Shown here: positions 7,811 through 15,394 of the stretch, piece by piece
Position numbering within the stretch: the first letter of the stretch is position 1
How the letters are laid out: each line of letters begins with the position of its first letter
Virus record (IMG/VR): IMGVR_UViG_3300042350_000169
Coordinates: 1-25,452 of that record
Length of the DNA stretch: 25,452 nt
Origin: a virus
Strand: one strand, 5' to 3'
The notes under the pieces: model-generated
Told to the model about the DNA's origin: nothing
Database searches by the model: none
The model's input: only the letters and a program-made list of their open reading frames with translations
Translations under genes and position numbers: made by a program

Positions 7811-9347
7811 CGCCAGCCTCAAACACTAGATCGGTTGCGACCCACTGCAATTGTATGCCTTGCGTTGCTGTTTTCAACAACGGCGCAAAGCTGTAACCAA
7901 TATTTGTTGCACCCTGCCAGTCAGCGCTAGGTACAAGTCCTGAACCCCAAATAGCAGAATCCCATAAACCCGTGTCCCACAAGCCGTAAATACTGGTGGA
8001 AAAGTTAAGCTGCGCGGATTCATCAGCAAGGTTGTAATCCACATTCACATTGCCAAACACCGCGGGTGATCCATCACTTTGCAAGTGGTAGCGGATCATT
8101 TTGCATTGCTTTTGCAGAGCTGTTCCATAGGTTTGGAATGATTGCAAGCTAAAGCCATCAATGTCGGTGAAATCATCTGATGTGCCGTTCCATGCCGCCG
8201 CCACATAGCCATCCCCGCCAAAATAGGGGTTATCGTTAAACAATTCCCAACTTGTTGCCGCCCAGCCTGTAAAGTTACACCAGCTTTTTGTAATGTTATT
8301 CATCACATATTGCTGCTGAAACCCTGCCTGAATTGGCACGTTCATAATTAACTGGTTTTCTTTGGGGTAATACAGTAAGCACCACCCAAAATTTTGGCTA
8401 TATAAGCTGACCGCTTGGCTGACCGCATACTGGATTTTGTTGGTAATTGAGACCCTGGGATCAAGCCTAGATGACTGCAATGCCCCCGACATGGGAACAA
8501 TGCCATCCTGCGTGATGATCAGCAAATCCCCACCAAACTTTGTGTAACAGCGCCGACCAATCGGTGCGCCCATCTTCCACAAGCCCACCATTGATATGCC
8601 TGTTGGCGTGGTCGGGTCAGTCAGTCGCCAAAGAACTAGCTCGCCCTTGTTGGTGATAAACGCCAAGTTGTCGTCCACACCATAGCCAGCGTCTAGCGTC
8701 CACGTCATGCCTGCCATGATGTAGCCACCCAATTGAACCAAGCTGGTCATATCCAGCGCCACAGCCGCCCCACCAATTGCATTTATTGGCAAGTACCAAA
8801 CTTTAAGGCTGTTATTTTCAATTAACCAAATACGGTTTTTAAATAGCAAAATGTTGGAACAATCAGCCGTGTCCACGTTTGTAATGTCATAAGGCGGGCC
8901 GTCCCCATCCTTATGCCAACTTGCACCATCAAAAATTTGGAGCTTGTCTGCACCATTGACCGCCATTAAATATGAGCCGCCAGCGGTGGTTATATTGGTG
9001 TACTGAAATTTTGCGTTGGTAAGACTGCCAACCGCTGCCGAGCCAATTGCGCCGGGGTTAGTTGCGTCATAAATACTGCTTACGCTTGCAGCAAACAATT
9101 TGTTTACTGTGCCTGACGAATACGCCATTAGGCTGTCAACCGTGCCGGGAAACCCCGTGGCGTGTTTGGTGTAGCCGTTTCGCAAAATAACTGAATTCGT
9201 GCCGGGCCAGAAGTTTTGCAAAGTCACCGCATCTAAGGCATCCATTGCCCCCAACGCATCGCGGGCGTTCCAGCCCCCAATTGGCGCGGCAACCGTAACA
9301 GTTTGTGAGGCTTGCTGGCGCGGTGCTTTGGCAAATGAATTCAGCAT
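7800..9347 (-). CDS. Tail nozzle / tail tubular protein B-like (beta-propeller)
   Basis: A 515-residue, strongly beta-rich protein with regularly spaced Trp, Tyr and Gly-Asp turns. The N-terminal part (IGGWNARDALGAMDALDAVT, then LQNFWPGTNSVILRNGY) is the signature I associate with podoviral nozzle or DNA-stabilisation proteins (T7 gp12 and P22 gp10 type), which form the hexameric distal tail tube that plugs the portal channel. Repeated blades such as NILLFKNRIWLIE, NLAFITNKGELVLW and DLLIITQDGIVPMSG support a propeller. The gene follows the adaptor and a small conserved basic protein, as expected for a tail nozzle, and starts immediately after the preceding stop (TAAATG). No lytic motif is seen. 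The function is assigned from fold pattern and synteny rather than a measured match. Confidence 0.75.
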   Translation of the reverse strand: MLNSFAKAPRQQASQTVTVAAPIGGWNARDALGAMDALDAVTLQNFWPGTNSVILRNGYTKHATGFPGTVDSLMAYSSGTVNKLFAASVSSIYDATNPGAIGSAAVGSLTNAKFQYTNITTAGGSYLMAVNGADKLQIFDGASWHKDGDGPPYDITNVDTADCSNILLFKNRIWLIENNSLKVWYLPINAIGGAAVALDMTSLVQLGGYIMAGMTWTLDAGYGVDDNLAFITNKGELVLWRLTDPTTPTGISMVGLWKMGAPIGRRCYTKFGGDLLIITQDGIVPMSGALQSSRLDPRVSITNKIQYAVSQAVSLYSQNFGWCLLYYPKENQLIMNVPIQAGFQQQYVMNNITKSWCNFTGWAATSWELFNDNPYFGGDGYVAAAWNGTSDDFTDIDGFSLQSFQTYGTALQKQCKMIRYHLQSDGSPAVFGNVNVDYNLADESAQLNFSTSIYGLWDTGLWDSAIWGSGLVPSADWQGATNIGYSFAPLLKTATQGIQLQWVATDLVFEAGGVL

Positions 9348-9506
9348 TTATTTCTTTTTCTCAGGCTTGGCTGTTTTTGCGGCTTCTTTAAACGCTTTGG
9401 CAGTCGGTGCGCCCTCAGTACCCGGCTTTCTCATCTTCTCGCCAGACCCTGCGGCTATTCTTTCTCTTTTAGCGTGAATGTTTGCGTATAGTCCATCAAG
9501 TTTCAT
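9348..9506 (-). CDS. Small basic conserved phage protein, 52 residues
   Basis: This short gene fills the space between adaptor and nozzle. It encodes 52 residues beginning MKLDGLYANIHAKRERIAAG and containing GEKMRKPGTEGAPTAKAFK, ending in AAKTAKPEKKK. I remember this Lys/Arg-rich pattern (NIHAKRERI, GSGEKMRKPG, GAPT..AF..AAKTAK) from very many environmental phages, always unassigned and often next to tail or head genes. The start has an AAGGGG site five bases upstream. The stop abuts the ATG of the nozzle gene and the start is nine bases from the adaptor stop, so the gene fits the operon exactly. It may bind nucleic acid or be a minor virion component, but that is only an inference from charge. 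Confidence 0.8.
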   Translation of the reverse strand: MKLDGLYANIHAKRERIAAGSGEKMRKPGTEGAPTAKAFKEAAKTAKPEKKK

Positions 9507-9515
9507 GTCATCCCC

Positions 9516-10433
9516 TTAAACGCTAGGCCAATTGCCATCTTGCACACTCCACGGCCCGACCAGTTGATTCATTCCTACTGGTGCAAGCGACATGGCAGAA
9601 ACTGGTTGATCCTGAGCCTTGCAATAAGCCAGCGACCGCATGAACTCGCCCAACTCAATGGCATAGTCCAGTTTTTTGGCTTTCAGGAAATAAAACTTTA
9701 AACCTGAAAGCATCAGGTCATCAGGGAAAATACTGGTGTCGGTATCCAACGTATACGCTGACTTTGAGCCTTGATCTGAGCCTGCCGCACATACCCAATA
9801 GTTAGACACATACTCAAATGAAAAGTTGTAAACCGTGGTCAGGGCTTGAAAAATCCTGAATTTGTTGTTGTATATCCGAAAGCGCTCGCGTGGGCCAATG
9901 GAGATAATGCCGCCTTGCAAGAACTGCCAATCTTGTGATGACTTTGGCCCGAGGTTGCGCCAATGGTCTGTTCTGTCCCAATTGGTGTCCGAGATCATGC
10001 GGTCATAACCGCCCGGCAAGTCATAGTCTTGCTTGGCAAACGTCATTGAAACCGAGGCGGTGGAAGTGGTAACAGGCGCATTCAGCGTGACCTGTGAGGA
10101 GCTGTCAATTGTCAAAATCTCCGCATACGGTGTCTGCCCTGTGCCTGTAACCACGTTTCCCACCTGCAATCCAGAAGTGTCAGGGATGTTAGTAATTACT
10201 TTAGAGTTTGCCGTAATGTTGCCCGTGGTGCTCACCGCATTCTGGGTTTGCCAGATGTAAGCCTGCACCAAGCGCTGCCACTCGTAATCCCTGACCAAAT
10301 CCTTACCCAGACGTTGAGCCAAAGACAATAGCTGGATGGTTTGGTTGTTTGATGAGCCAATTACTGCCGTTGGCTGAGTCAAACCCAGCTCTCCCGATAC
10401 TTGATCAACCAATTGCAGTAATGTGTAGCTCAT
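9516..10433 (-). CDS. Head-tail adaptor / tail tubular protein A-like
   Basis: A 305-residue protein. The N-terminal helices (LLQLVDQVSGELGL, then LLSLAQRLGKDLVRDYEWQ) and the C-terminal helical part (DDLMLSGLKFYFLKAKKLDY, then IELGEFMRSLAYCKAQDQ) form the pattern I recognise in podoviral adaptor proteins such as P22 gp4 and T7 gp11, a dodecameric ring between portal and nozzle. A beta insertion at about residues 65-130 (GNITANSKVITNIPDTSGL) with repeated Val/Thr strands may be an exposed domain. It is followed by the small basic protein and the nozzle, which matches the usual order. The start has AGAGGA six bases upstream, one base from the previous stop. Assignment rests on helix motifs and gene order. 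Confidence 0.75.
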   Translation of the reverse strand: MSYTLLQLVDQVSGELGLTQPTAVIGSSNNQTIQLLSLAQRLGKDLVRDYEWQRLVQAYIWQTQNAVSTTGNITANSKVITNIPDTSGLQVGNVVTGTGQTPYAEILTIDSSSQVTLNAPVTTSTASVSMTFAKQDYDLPGGYDRMISDTNWDRTDHWRNLGPKSSQDWQFLQGGIISIGPRERFRIYNNKFRIFQALTTVYNFSFEYVSNYWVCAAGSDQGSKSAYTLDTDTSIFPDDLMLSGLKFYFLKAKKLDYAIELGEFMRSLAYCKAQDQPVSAMSLAPVGMNQLVGPWSVQDGNWPSV

Positions 10434-10434
10434 A

Positions 10435-11025
10435 TCATTCCTCTACGGTTTCTTTTTTGGGTCGGCCTGCTTTTTTAGCAGTCAACTCGTTGATCATCTC
10501 ACGCAATTGAGCAATTTCAGCGGCTTGAGTCTGCATAACTTTCTCAGTCTCAGCCCTTACGTTGTCCATCAATTTGGAATCTTTAGCCGCCAAAATAAAT
10601 GTGCGAGCCTTGTCGCGCAAGTCATTAAAGCCCATGATTTTGTTGCCCACCGAGTCGGGGAGCTGTGCAAACTGGTCAATCGTGTAAATGTGCAAAGCAT
10701 TGAACTCGGCTTTTTGGGTGTCGCTCAGAATAGACCATGCTTCCAAAGGTGTGCCTGACACGCGGTTTTCTTTCTTTTGCTCAAACCTTGCCCACTCAAT
10801 TGGGTGATCATCTACATCGGTTGGGCGCATTGGGCGGTCAACAACCAAGGTGGAATCGCCGGGTACAAGTTTCTTCAAAAACACCTTTTCATCAAAGATC
10901 GGGCGGTTTTCCTGCGCCGTCTTAAATGAGTTTTGCACCTGCTTAGTATAGAAAAACACCGCCATCTTGCCTCGGTTGTCTTCCATCCAGCTCTCGTTTG
11001 TCCAGCCTGCCACTTCGTTTTTCAT
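10435..11025 (-). CDS. Conserved phage protein with coiled coil and AT-hook-like tail
   Basis: A 196-residue protein of unknown function. Residues about 15-85 are mixed alpha/beta (KMAVFFYTKQ, FLKKLVPGDSTLVVDRPMRP, HPIEWARFEQ). Residues about 95-145 form a helical part that looks like a helix-hairpin-helix or SAM-type bundle (FNALHIYTIDQFAQLPDSVG, KIMGFNDLRDKA). Residues 150-185 are a coiled coil (AETEKVMQTQAAEIAQLREM), followed by KKAGRPKKE, where the GRPKK core resembles an AT-hook. I recall related proteins, also unnamed, in environmental phages near head-tail genes. The start overlaps the stop of the upstream DUF115 gene by four bases (ATGA), with AAGGA six bases ahead. A DNA-associated or scaffolding role at the head-tail interface is possible but unproven. 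Confidence 0.7.
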   Translation of the reverse strand: MKNEVAGWTNESWMEDNRGKMAVFFYTKQVQNSFKTAQENRPIFDEKVFLKKLVPGDSTLVVDRPMRPTDVDDHPIEWARFEQKKENRVSGTPLEAWSILSDTQKAEFNALHIYTIDQFAQLPDSVGNKIMGFNDLRDKARTFILAAKDSKLMDNVRAETEKVMQTQAAEIAQLREMINELTAKKAGRPKKETVEE

Positions 11026-11759
11026 GCTAATTCCTTGAGTTTGAAAGCAGTTTCCTGCATTAGTCCATCACCGTAAAACACCACTTCAGCGTCTTGCGTT
11101 TCTATGAATTTCTCCATTTCAATCGCAGATTGAAGCATCTGGTGCGTTGTCTGGAATGTTCTCAAACCAACTCTGACCATGATTTTAGTCTGATCTTTGC
11201 CAGTGTGAGCACCTGCGTGGCGGTTTTTTACAAACGAACAATCCATGCCATGAATGTCAAATCTGCGAAACCCTAAAGCCGCTGAAACATTCATTGCCCG
11301 CATTCCTACGCTCGAACCGCCACCTATCAGGCTTTCCATTCCCTCGGGGTGGTGCTGGGCAACCCATGCCACCGTCTCGAAATCATCTCCATTTACCAAA
11401 TGCCATACCTTAACATTTTTCCCTTTGAGGGTCTCCCAAAAGTCTGGGTGGCAAACCGAGGCCATCAGGTACTTTGTGTTCTTCTGAGGCTTTTTCAGCA
11501 TCTGCGCTTTGTGCGCTCTGGGGTCGCAGTCCACATGGAAATCAGGAATAACGCCTCTTTCCACCAGATAGTCATGCGCCCCTGAGACCGTCATTATTGG
11601 GTGCTTGAGCTGCCGCCATGTATCCTCAAGGCTCGGGCCGTAACACGCAATGGTCATGCGCCGGTCGTTGAATTTGCCCTTTTTCTTCAGCAAGGGCAAG
11701 TGCATTGACTTTGCCATCTGCTCATGGCGCTCGGCATTGGTCAAGACCCCTTTAAGCAT
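11022..11759 (-). CDS. DUF115/MptE-like protein (stand-alone module)
   Basis: A 245-residue protein with the Rossmann-type pattern of the DUF115 family (6-hydroxymethylpterin diphosphokinase MptE-like; also found in Maf flagellin glycosyltransferases). Signatures are ACYGPSL (38-44), GAHDYLVERGVIPDFHVDCD (60-79), LMASVCHPDFW (98-108), LIGGGSSVG (144-152) and FDIHGMDCS (167-175). The same signatures occur in the same order in residues 45-250 of the fusion protein two genes upstream, so the two are paralogues. The activity of phage DUF115 proteins is not known; nucleotide-sugar or pyrophosphate transfer chemistry is possible. It begins inside the end of the methyltransferase gene (19-base overlap) behind a GAGGGTGGA site. 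It belongs to the sugar/methyl cassette between capsid and connector genes. Confidence 0.75.
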   Translation of the reverse strand: MLKGVLTNAERHEQMAKSMHLPLLKKKGKFNDRRMTIACYGPSLEDTWRQLKHPIMTVSGAHDYLVERGVIPDFHVDCDPRAHKAQMLKKPQKNTKYLMASVCHPDFWETLKGKNVKVWHLVNGDDFETVAWVAQHHPEGMESLIGGGSSVGMRAMNVSAALGFRRFDIHGMDCSFVKNRHAGAHTGKDQTKIMVRVGLRTFQTTHQMLQSAIEMEKFIETQDAEVVFYGDGLMQETAFKLKELA

Positions 11760-12253
11760 TCCACCCTCATGTCACGAAATGGGAAATGGTAGCGAGGCTC
11801 GCAAAATGTGATGTTTTGCATTCCTACCGATTCCAGCATATCTTGCAATGGGCGCTGAAACCAGCCCCAATGGTGGCACATGGCTTCACTCTTGTACTTG
11901 GGGTCTCCATACAGCGCATTCAGGGTCATAAAGGGCTGTAACGGCTCTTTTTTAACCACGCAATTGTGGACATAGGCAAACACCTTGTCCATGCAGGGAA
12001 GCTCTAAAATCATCTTGCCGCCGGGCTTTAGCACCCGCTTCCACTCGGTCAGCAGGTCGTAAACCTCCCACTCGTAAAAGTGCTCTAAAACGTGGATTGC
12101 TGCTACCGCATCGGCTGAATCGGTCGCTAACTCAAGTTTTCTTAGGTCACATTGGATGTCTGCAATATCTGAATGCAGGTCTACGTTTATCCAACCGTCC
12201 CATTTCTTTTTTCCGCATCCAAGGTTGTAGGCCGTCTCGTAGCTATCTTCCAC
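11741..12253 (-). CDS. Class I SAM-dependent methyltransferase (COG4627-like)
   Basis: A small methyltransferase of about 170 residues from GTG 12253. Motif I is YNLGCGKKKWDGWINVDL near residue 10, followed by CDLRKL (motif II/III region), AIHVLEHF and WKRVLKPGGKMILELP (motif VI). This layout, with GWINVDL straight after the glycine loop, is typical of predicted methyltransferases in lipopolysaccharide and glycan clusters. The frame stays open 5' to about 12421, but that part lies in another frame of the upstream fusion gene, has no family signature and is probably not translated. GTG 12253 places motif I close to the N terminus as in homologues, though no clear ribosome-binding site precedes it. 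It overlaps the upstream gene by 67 bases. Its methyl acceptor is unknown; a sugar or peptide made by the neighbours is a guess. Confidence 0.7.
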   Translation of the reverse strand: MEDSYETAYNLGCGKKKWDGWINVDLHSDIADIQCDLRKLELATDSADAVAAIHVLEHFYEWEVYDLLTEWKRVLKPGGKMILELPCMDKVFAYVHNCVVKKEPLQPFMTLNALYGDPKYKSEAMCHHWGWFQRPLQDMLESVGMQNITFCEPRYHFPFRDMRVECLKGS

Positions 12254-13818
12254 TTGTCGATCAGTGTTTGAGGCGAGAATTCTTCCCTCACGAACTTCTG
12301 CGCCTTGGAAATAAGTTTTTCCATGTCCTGTGTTTTCGTCCATTCGATGCCCTCTTTGATGTTGCCGATGTAGATCGGGAAACCCTCCAAGGCTGGATGC
12401 GGTTCTGCAACCACAAAACACCCCTGCCGAATTGCCTCAATTGCCCTGTTTGCGCTCTTGTAAGGAGCTGTGGCAGGGATCACCACTATATCGGCTCGGG
12501 CAAATTCCCTCAGCATGGTCTCATGCGACCAAGGGATTGCCCCATCAAAGTTTGATACCACCGCAAAAGGATAACCCTTAAGGTCTGGCAGTATGCGTTG
12601 CAGGCTTTCACGGTTGACATGATGCCCATACCAAAGCAAATTATCCCCATTGCAGTGCGGTGGCATCTCGGGGTATTCATAAGGGTCAGGGATTACCGTG
12701 GCATCCCGTCCCAGCTTTTTAATTCTTTTAGCCATCTCAGTAGTTGAGCAGGTCACCGCATCCGCAAGACGCAATGCCTCTTGGTAGTGCATCCAATCAA
12801 AATGGTCATCACAAAAGTCCACCACCACCCATGCGCCTCGGGCTTTGGCTCTTGCCATCACCATCAGCTCATTGGCCTGCGGCTTGGCAAACACCAGTGT
12901 GTCAGCAGTCAAATCGTTCTGGCTTGCCCAGTCGCCCGCAGGTATCTTGGCCCGATAGCGCCAGCTCGCAGCGTTCTTGTCGCCCCAATGGATGAATGAT
13001 GTGCGATTGTTAAGCTCTGTCTTGCCATTGATGATGCCGCCCAGCTCCATTATGTTTTGCTCGCGCTTTTTAATAATGGCTTGGATCAGGCCATGCCCAT
13101 GCCCATTAAATACCGCATCTGGCAAGTAATCGTAGTAGGTTTGGAAATGCTCGGCCTGCAACGCCATTGCGGTATTGCAATAAAAGGTTTCGCCTTGCGG
13201 GTCAATCTTGACCTCAACCAAACTGTCGCCCTCTTTGATTTTTTCGCCGTTAACCCTAAGCATCTGATCCTCATTACAAGAATCAAAGCCAAACAGTTCA
13301 AACTGGCGGTAGCCAAGGACGTAGAACAGCGATATAGCCCTTAATCCCGAGGTTGTGCCCCCACCTATCAGCATGGAGTTTTTAGGGCGGTCTTGGCCCT
13401 TTTTGACGTAGGGATGCCATATCGTGACCTGATACCCATTGAGGTTGTCAAACAGCGCTGGGTGGCATTGGCTGGCAATCATGTAATGCACTTCCTTGCG
13501 TGGCTTGTAAAACGCAATACGGTGCTCTTGTGGGTCAATAGCTAAGGCATAGTCGGGTATCACGCCTTGGGCAATAAGCCAATCGTGTGCGCCCTTGATC
13601 GCCACAATGGGCGACCCCGCCGCTTTCATCTTTCTAATGACCTCTATCTGACCCCTAACGCTCGGTGCGCTTGCCACCAACAAGATCGGCTCAGTCTTTA
13701 TGGGCTGGGCTTGCTTGATCTGCGGATAACCTCTGGCGATTGCCGCATCCATGTGGGCAAACAGTGTCTCATCTTCAGCGACACATTTTCCGGTTATTTT
13801 TAAGGGTACAGAACTCAT
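12187..13818 (-). CDS. Two-domain DUF115-glycosyltransferase (GT4-like) fusion
   Basis: A 543-residue bimodular protein. Residues about 43-250 form a DUF115/MptE-like domain: VASAPSVRG (48-56), GAHDWLIAQGVIPDYALAID (76-95), MIASQCHP (113-120), LIGGGTTSG (150-158) and FELFGFDS (173-180). Residues about 270-525 look like a GT-B glycosyltransferase of the GT4 type, with ADAVTCSTTEMAKRI (352-366), TVIPDPYEYP (374-383), LLWYGHH (394-400) and the sugar-nucleotide region KSANRAIEAIRQGCFVVAE (454-472). The Lys-Ser-Asn-Arg and Glu-Ala pattern before a glycine matches the GT4 donor-site motif. A role in glycan transfer is inferred; acceptor and donor are unknown. It is the first gene after the capsid block; its AAGGAGG site lies inside a hairpin (13827-13849), so expression may be separately controlled. 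Confidence 0.8.
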   Translation of the reverse strand: MSSVPLKITGKCVAEDETLFAHMDAAIARGYPQIKQAQPIKTEPILLVASAPSVRGQIEVIRKMKAAGSPIVAIKGAHDWLIAQGVIPDYALAIDPQEHRIAFYKPRKEVHYMIASQCHPALFDNLNGYQVTIWHPYVKKGQDRPKNSMLIGGGTTSGLRAISLFYVLGYRQFELFGFDSCNEDQMLRVNGEKIKEGDSLVEVKIDPQGETFYCNTAMALQAEHFQTYYDYLPDAVFNGHGHGLIQAIIKKREQNIMELGGIINGKTELNNRTSFIHWGDKNAASWRYRAKIPAGDWASQNDLTADTLVFAKPQANELMVMARAKARGAWVVVDFCDDHFDWMHYQEALRLADAVTCSTTEMAKRIKKLGRDATVIPDPYEYPEMPPHCNGDNLLWYGHHVNRESLQRILPDLKGYPFAVVSNFDGAIPWSHETMLREFARADIVVIPATAPYKSANRAIEAIRQGCFVVAEPHPALEGFPIYIGNIKEGIEWTKTQDMEKLISKAQKFVREEFSPQTLIDKWKIATRRPTTLDAEKRNGTVG

Positions 13819-13819
13819 T

Positions 13820-13849
13820 AAAAAGACCCCTCCTTTTTTAAGGGAGAGG
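13820..13849 (-). terminator. Hairpin terminator that also buries the next gene's ribosome-binding site
   Basis: In the 39-base gap between the decoration gene stop and ATG 13818, the minus strand reads CCTCTCCCTT, AAAA, AAGGAGGGG, then TCTTTTT. The arms (about 13840-13849 and 13827-13835) pair over roughly nine base pairs with one bulged C and one G-T pair, followed by a U-tract at 13820-13824. It looks like an intrinsic terminator ending the capsid operon. The right arm also contains AAGGAGG, the only good ribosome-binding site for the downstream fusion gene. The same region on the plus strand has a T-run, so it may work both ways. Confidence 0.6.
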
Positions 13850-13857
13850 CCATTTTT

Positions 13858-14391
13858 TTACACAGGGTTAGACGGCATTAAGCCTGCATTGTTAACCATG
13901 CAGAATGGTGCTGATGCAGAAGTAGCCGAGGTGTTAGCCACGATACCTTGGATGAAACCGGCAGACACGGTTGTGTCGTCCAGCGCACCGGGGGTAGCAG
14001 TGGTGTACAAAGGCACTTTAGGATTGCATCCAACCAGCAAGTTAACCTGCAACATACCGTTCAAGCCAACCCAGCCGTAATAGCTAGAGGCAATCGCAGT
14101 TTGTGCAAAGCCAACCATGTTGTAACCCAAAGCCGCAGCATTTGTGGTGGTCACAGGCACAGCACGCATCACAGGAGTCAAGCTCGCTGAGTTTGCGTAT
14201 GTGCTCATGATCACCGCATCAAATGCGTTGATAGTGGATTCGGCGCGGACAAACATATACACGCCGTTGTTGGAGGTGTTCACCCGTGTACCGGGGGTAA
14301 CGGGGAACAAAGTGGTTGAACCAGCAGAAGTTGACGCATAAGTAGCGGTCAAATCAATACCAATTTTTCCATCGGTGACGTAATCAGCCAT
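13858..14391 (-). CDS. Probable capsid decoration/head-associated protein
   Basis: A 177-residue protein, beta-rich and poor in charge, with strands such as STTLFPVTPGTRV, NGVYMFVRAEST, AFDAVIMS and MLQVNLLVG. It lies immediately downstream of the major capsid gene (12 bases from its stop) with an AAGGAG site about 8 bases before the ATG, the common slot for a capsid decoration or head-stabilising protein. The GVYMFVRAESTINAFDAVIM stretch resembles small beta-barrel proteins that coat capsids. There is no signal peptide or enzymatic motif. It ends 39 bases before the fusion gene, just ahead of the terminator hairpin. The decoration role is inferred from position and fold impression, since no diagnostic motif is seen. 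Confidence 0.65.
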   Translation of the reverse strand: MADYVTDGKIGIDLTATYASTSAGSTTLFPVTPGTRVNTSNNGVYMFVRAESTINAFDAVIMSTYANSASLTPVMRAVPVTTTNAAALGYNMVGFAQTAIASSYYGWVGLNGMLQVNLLVGCNPKVPLYTTATPGALDDTTVSAGFIQGIVANTSATSASAPFCMVNNAGLMPSNPV

Positions 14392-14402
14392 GATTTTGCT
14401 CC

Positions 14403-15383
14403 TTATTCAGTCATCACGCCTTGGAACTGGAGTCCCGAGGCTGTCATATTGCCAGCCCAGCCGATCAAGCGCACGATTGCGTCCTGATTGGTAGACATAC
14501 GCTCATCACCGATAGGAACGAAATTCCGATTGGCGTGAGGACGGAAGAAAATGTACTTCGTGTTAAGGAAGTAACCAGTGGATGTTGGAATATTACCGCC
14601 GATACCACCGTCAAGAACAACGTCAGCGTTCATGTACTTGGAAGCAACAAAGCCTAATTCAGCCATCTTGCTTGAGCCGGGGAAACGCTGGATGTTTTGC
14701 AGGGAAGACATGAAGAAGCCCCACAAGTTGTTGTCCAACAAGATCAAATCGACAACATCAGAGCCGCGACTTGTCTTTGCATACAGGCGGTTAAAACCGG
14801 TCTGAATGTTGGAGCTGGAAGCAGATGCGCCCAGATCGCCAGAGAAGTCAAAGGTCTGGTTTTGCCAGAATGACCAAGTTGCACGGTCAATGCCGCCAAC
14901 CACACCAGTGGATGGAGACGCAACCACCATAGCTTGCAAACCAGTGATTTGCTTGCCGTTGTTGGCTGTACCGTCAGAATAAATACCAGTAGAAATCAAG
15001 TTCTCAATGGATGCCTCGGCAACGTCCAAACGTGCGTCAAACAAATCGATGATCTGTTCTTCGCCGCTGTTTTGGAGCATTTCCAAGCCATTGATGGTGA
15101 CTGCTACGGCTGCCTGTTTAATCGGGAACTGAGCCGCACTGATCACGTCCGCTGGGGAGATGTTCAATACTTCAGCGCCTGAGTAGTACATGGCTGTTGA
15201 GTTTGCTTGGAATGACAACTCTTGCAGAATTGTCGATCCACCTGTGAAAGGCTTGTAACGGCCTTTTTCGCGCAGGCGAGTCAGCAACGCATTGTTTTTG
15301 GTCACGTTATCGGCAACGATGCCCGAGCGTGATTCAATGGTGGTTGCTAAAACGTCTGAGTAATTACTATTGGCGTATGCCAT
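14403..15383 (-). CDS. Major capsid protein (HK97-type fold expected)
   Basis: A 326-residue protein right after a scaffold-type gene, with features of environmental podoviral coat proteins: an N-terminal arm (ANSNYSDVLATTIESRSG), the glycine-containing strand GGSTILQELSF, and GAEVLNISPADVISAAQFP with IKQAAVAVTINGLEMLQNSG. These are typical of the E-loop and spine-helix area of HK97-fold coats. The C-terminal half has NLWGFFMSSLQNIQRFPG and YIFFRPHANRNFVPIGDERM, consistent with the A-domain and P-loop. The size matches a coat protein with no delta domain of its own, in agreement with a separate scaffold. The AAAGGGG site lies six bases before the ATG. No maturation protease is in this block. 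Confidence 0.85.
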   Translation of the reverse strand: MAYANSNYSDVLATTIESRSGIVADNVTKNNALLTRLREKGRYKPFTGGSTILQELSFQANSTAMYYSGAEVLNISPADVISAAQFPIKQAAVAVTINGLEMLQNSGEEQIIDLFDARLDVAEASIENLISTGIYSDGTANNGKQITGLQAMVVASPSTGVVGGIDRATWSFWQNQTFDFSGDLGASASSSNIQTGFNRLYAKTSRGSDVVDLILLDNNLWGFFMSSLQNIQRFPGSSKMAELGFVASKYMNADVVLDGGIGGNIPTSTGYFLNTKYIFFRPHANRNFVPIGDERMSTNQDAIVRLIGWAGNMTASGLQFQGVMTE

Positions 15384-15394
15384 GATTTACCCCT

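Noticed and set aside
10981-11025. Possible tRNA or other structured RNA in the connector region
   Set aside because: No cloverleaf or conserved RNA element could be built there or elsewhere by eye; the space is coding.
12254-12421. Long 5' extension of the methyltransferase frame
   Set aside because: It is entirely inside the fusion gene in another frame, has a Cys/Gly/Arg-rich nonsense look and would put motif I about 65 residues from the start, unlike the family.
12097-12555. Plus-strand open frame of 152 codons
   Set aside because: It covers the ends of the fusion and methyltransferase genes; those frames carry clear motifs, this one does not.
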